Assembly: GCA_037969115.1 (NCBI GenBank) | Contig: JBBKWQ010000136.1 | Location: 1-8,192, forward strand | Length of the DNA stretch: 8,192 nucleotides | From: JBBKWQ01 sp037969115 | GTDB taxonomy: Bacteria; Actinomycetota; Acidimicrobiia; Acidimicrobiales; Ilumatobacteraceae | Reading direction: 5' to 3' | Part shown: positions 7,410 to 8,192 of the stretch, one piece after another | Layout: each line of letters begins with the position of its first letter | How positions within the stretch are numbered: the stretch's first letter is position 1 | Notes under the pieces: model-generated | The model's input: only the letters and a program-made list of their open reading frames with translations | The model's database searches: none | What the model was told of the DNA's origin: nothing | Program-made: the position numbers and the translations under genes

Positions 7410-7450
7410 ACTGCCCGACCGATCGCGTGCGAGGCGATCGATCGGGCAGT
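7410..7450 (-). terminator. Long 17-bp hairpin between the acidic-protein and regulator genes
   Basis: Arms 7410-7426 and 7434-7450 pair over 17 positions around a 7-base loop. In minus-strand RNA the one non-Watson-Crick position is a G-U wobble, while on the plus strand it would be a C-A mismatch. The structure therefore fits the minus-strand transcript best. It begins 75 bases after the stop of the acidic-protein gene. Only a loose T-run (GCTGCGTTTTC) follows, so it would be an imperfect intrinsic terminator of a kind common in GC-rich actinomycetes. The regulator's operator candidate comes straight after it, which fits a transcript boundary. The remainder of the 202-base gap (7323-7524) also holds two 10-base palindromes, at 7365-7374 and 7451-7460. 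Confidence 0.55.
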
Positions 7451-7524
7451 TCACGCGTGACCAGGTTGTACGTCGACGGACCCGGGCGGACGGGACACCG
7501 TCGAACGGTCACAGCGGATCGAGT

Positions 7525-8061
7525 TCAGTCGTCTTCGACGTCGTTCGTTTCGTTCGTCTCGTCGGCTTCGATGGCGTCGTCGGCGTCGGGGATCCCGTTG
7601 CCGTTCTCGCCGACCTCCTCACCCTCGAACTGGTGATCGACACCGTCGTCGGCTTCATCGTCTGCGGCCTCGTCGGCTTCGGTGGTCTCTCCCCCGGCAA
7701 CTGGCTCCGACGGTGCCGCCGAGGGGGCAACAGCCGCGACGGTAGCGGCCGCAATCTGGCCGGCGCGCAGTCCACTCGTGGCGTCCACGGCGCCCGCGCT
7801 GCCGTCGGTCGCGCTGGAGCCATCGACCTCAGCGATCTCGTCGGCGTCGGGGATCCCGTTGCCGTTCTCGCCGACCTCTTCGCCCTCGAACTGGTGATCG
7901 ACACCGTCGACTGCGTCGTCTCCGGGAGCTTCGATCTCCTCGTCGATCTGGGGTGCGGCCGGGACACCGCCGGGTGACGTGAACGCGTTCGCGAGTCCGA
8001 CCGAGCCGAGGCCCACTCCGATGACGGCGACGGCTGGAATGACGATCTTCAATGACTTCAT
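7525..8061 (-). CDS. Secreted, highly acidic two-repeat protein of unknown function
   Basis: I do not recognise a named family. The 178-residue product starts with a short basic segment (MKSLK), a hydrophobic stretch (about 6-23) and a likely signal-peptidase site after ANA (residue 26), so it should be exported. The mature part is about 30 percent Asp plus Glu (45 of 152 residues), with a single Arg, no Lys and no Cys. Two identical 23-residue segments (52-74 and 139-161) begin DGVDHQFEGEEVG and end NGNGIPDAD. The end resembles a degenerate thrombospondin type 3 or EF-hand-like calcium loop (DxDGDGIPDxD), with Asn in place of two Asp. Between them is an Ala/Ser/Pro-rich linker (about 81-125). 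No cell-wall anchor or lipobox is seen. The ATG at 8061 is fixed by GGAGGAG seven bases upstream. The frame stays open to 8148, but that extension would spoil the signal peptide. A tandem site matching the regulator's own lies upstream, so it is a probable target of that two-component system. Confidence 0.85.
   Translation of the reverse strand: MKSLKIVIPAVAVIGVGLGSVGLANAFTSPGGVPAAPQIDEEIEAPGDDAVDGVDHQFEGEEVGENGNGIPDADEIAEVDGSSATDGSAGAVDATSGLRAGQIAAATVAAVAPSAAPSEPVAGGETTEADEAADDEADDGVDHQFEGEEVGENGNGIPDADDAIEADETNETNDVEDD
7577..7648 (-). repeat. Direct repeat inside the acidic-protein gene, copy 2 (downstream copy)
   Basis: This 72-base unit matches 7838-7909 at 70 of 72 positions. The copies are offset by 261 bases, exactly 87 codons, so the reading frame is kept. 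The two differences are third-base changes in adjacent Gly and Glu codons and do not alter the protein. This copy encodes the C-terminal motif, residues 139-161. Confidence 0.95.
7838..7909 (-). repeat. Direct repeat inside the acidic-protein gene, copy 1 (upstream copy)
   Basis: This is the partner of 7577-7648 and encodes the N-terminal motif, residues 52-74. Flanking codons on both sides diverge at once into different acidic or Ala-rich sequence, so the repeat has sharp edges. Confidence 0.95.
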
Positions 8062-8108
8062 GGCATTGCTCCTCCGTTCGGGTGCGCCAGAACAACGCGA
8101 CCCGTCGG

Positions 8109-8115
8109 ATCCATA
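8109..8115 (-). promoter_or_regulatory. Possible -10 element of the acidic-protein gene
   Basis: TATGGAT on the minus strand lies 47 bases before the ATG. With a 17-base spacer the -35 position would read TGAGAT, a poor hexamer that directly adjoins the inner TTCAG half-site. A weak -35 overlapped by the operator is the usual layout for activation by a PhoB-type regulator. The hexamer itself is weak evidence. Confidence 0.3.
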
Positions 8116-8139
8116 CTGGAGACTCGACCTTGATCTCAG

Positions 8140-8154
8140 CTGAATCAACCTGAA
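8140..8154 (-). promoter_or_regulatory. Tandem TTCAG operator candidate upstream of the acidic-protein gene
   Basis: On the minus strand TTCAGGTTGA is followed directly by TTCAGCTGAG, giving half-sites exactly 10 bases apart. The inner half-site ends 78 bases before the ATG at 8061. It shares the pattern TTCAG, a TTG-containing spacer, then TTCAGCTG with the element at 7386-7401. Nothing else was recognised in the remaining 8155-8192. Confidence 0.5.
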
Positions 8155-8192
8155 CGTGCTTCGGTCCCGCGACGCGACGGTGGGCCCGAACC

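Noticed and set aside
7577..7909. CRISPR-like or mobile-element repeat
   Set aside because: There are only two copies, in frame inside one coding sequence, with no regular spacers, terminal inverted repeats or transposase.
7633..7977. Plus-strand open frame antisense to the acidic protein, with a hydrophobic start
   Set aside because: Its apparent repeat is only the shadow of the coding repeat, and it has no ribosome-binding site. The minus-strand gene has a strong Shine-Dalgarno site, signal peptide and silent-only repeat differences.
8062..8148. Twenty-nine-codon N-terminal extension of the acidic protein
   Set aside because: It would cover the GGAGGAG site and the operator candidate, and would bury the signal peptide.

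Overview
The window is GC-rich and densely coded. Its long antisense open frames, strong Shine-Dalgarno sites, GTG start with GTGA overlap, MMPL exporter and OmpR-type two-component pair all fit a high-GC actinomycete. An environmental lineage such as Acidimicrobiia is possible, but this is inferred from style and not from a marker gene. No RNA genes, CRISPR array, insertion sequence or integration signature was seen.

Layout. Positions 2-382 (+) hold the C-terminal end of an alpha/beta hydrolase. It converges, with only 13 bases between stop codons, on a minus-strand run that fills the rest of the window. In transcription order, from high to low coordinates, the run is: a small secreted, very acidic protein with a duplicated motif (8061-7525); an OmpR/PhoB-type response regulator (7322-6645); its sensor histidine kinase (6648-5302, overlapping by GTGA); a large MMPL/RND-type membrane transporter (5152-2792); a class I SAM-dependent methyltransferase (2657-1860); and a 3-hydroxyacyl-CoA dehydrogenase (1697-396). 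The longest gene-free stretch is the 202 bases between the acidic-protein gene and the regulator gene. It holds a long hairpin and a tandem-repeat operator candidate.

How the parts may work together. The most interesting region is 7320-8160. The same tandem element (TTCAG, 5 or 6 bases, TTCAGCTG, read on the minus strand) lies 64 bases upstream of the regulator start and 79 bases upstream of the acidic-protein start. The simplest reading is that the regulator controls its own operon and the secreted acidic protein. A hairpin between the two genes would separate their transcripts. The acidic protein carries two copies of a 23-residue motif ending in a degenerate calcium-loop-like segment (NGNGIPDAD). 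The kinase has an acidic cluster in its extracytoplasmic sensor segment. This makes a cation-linked or envelope-linked sensing module a reasonable but unproven hypothesis. The transporter gene downstream could belong to the same response, but no copy of the operator was found in front of it. The dehydrogenase and methyltransferase look like ordinary metabolic genes. The dehydrogenase has a perfect 7+1+7 palindrome just upstream of its ribosome-binding site, a good operator candidate.
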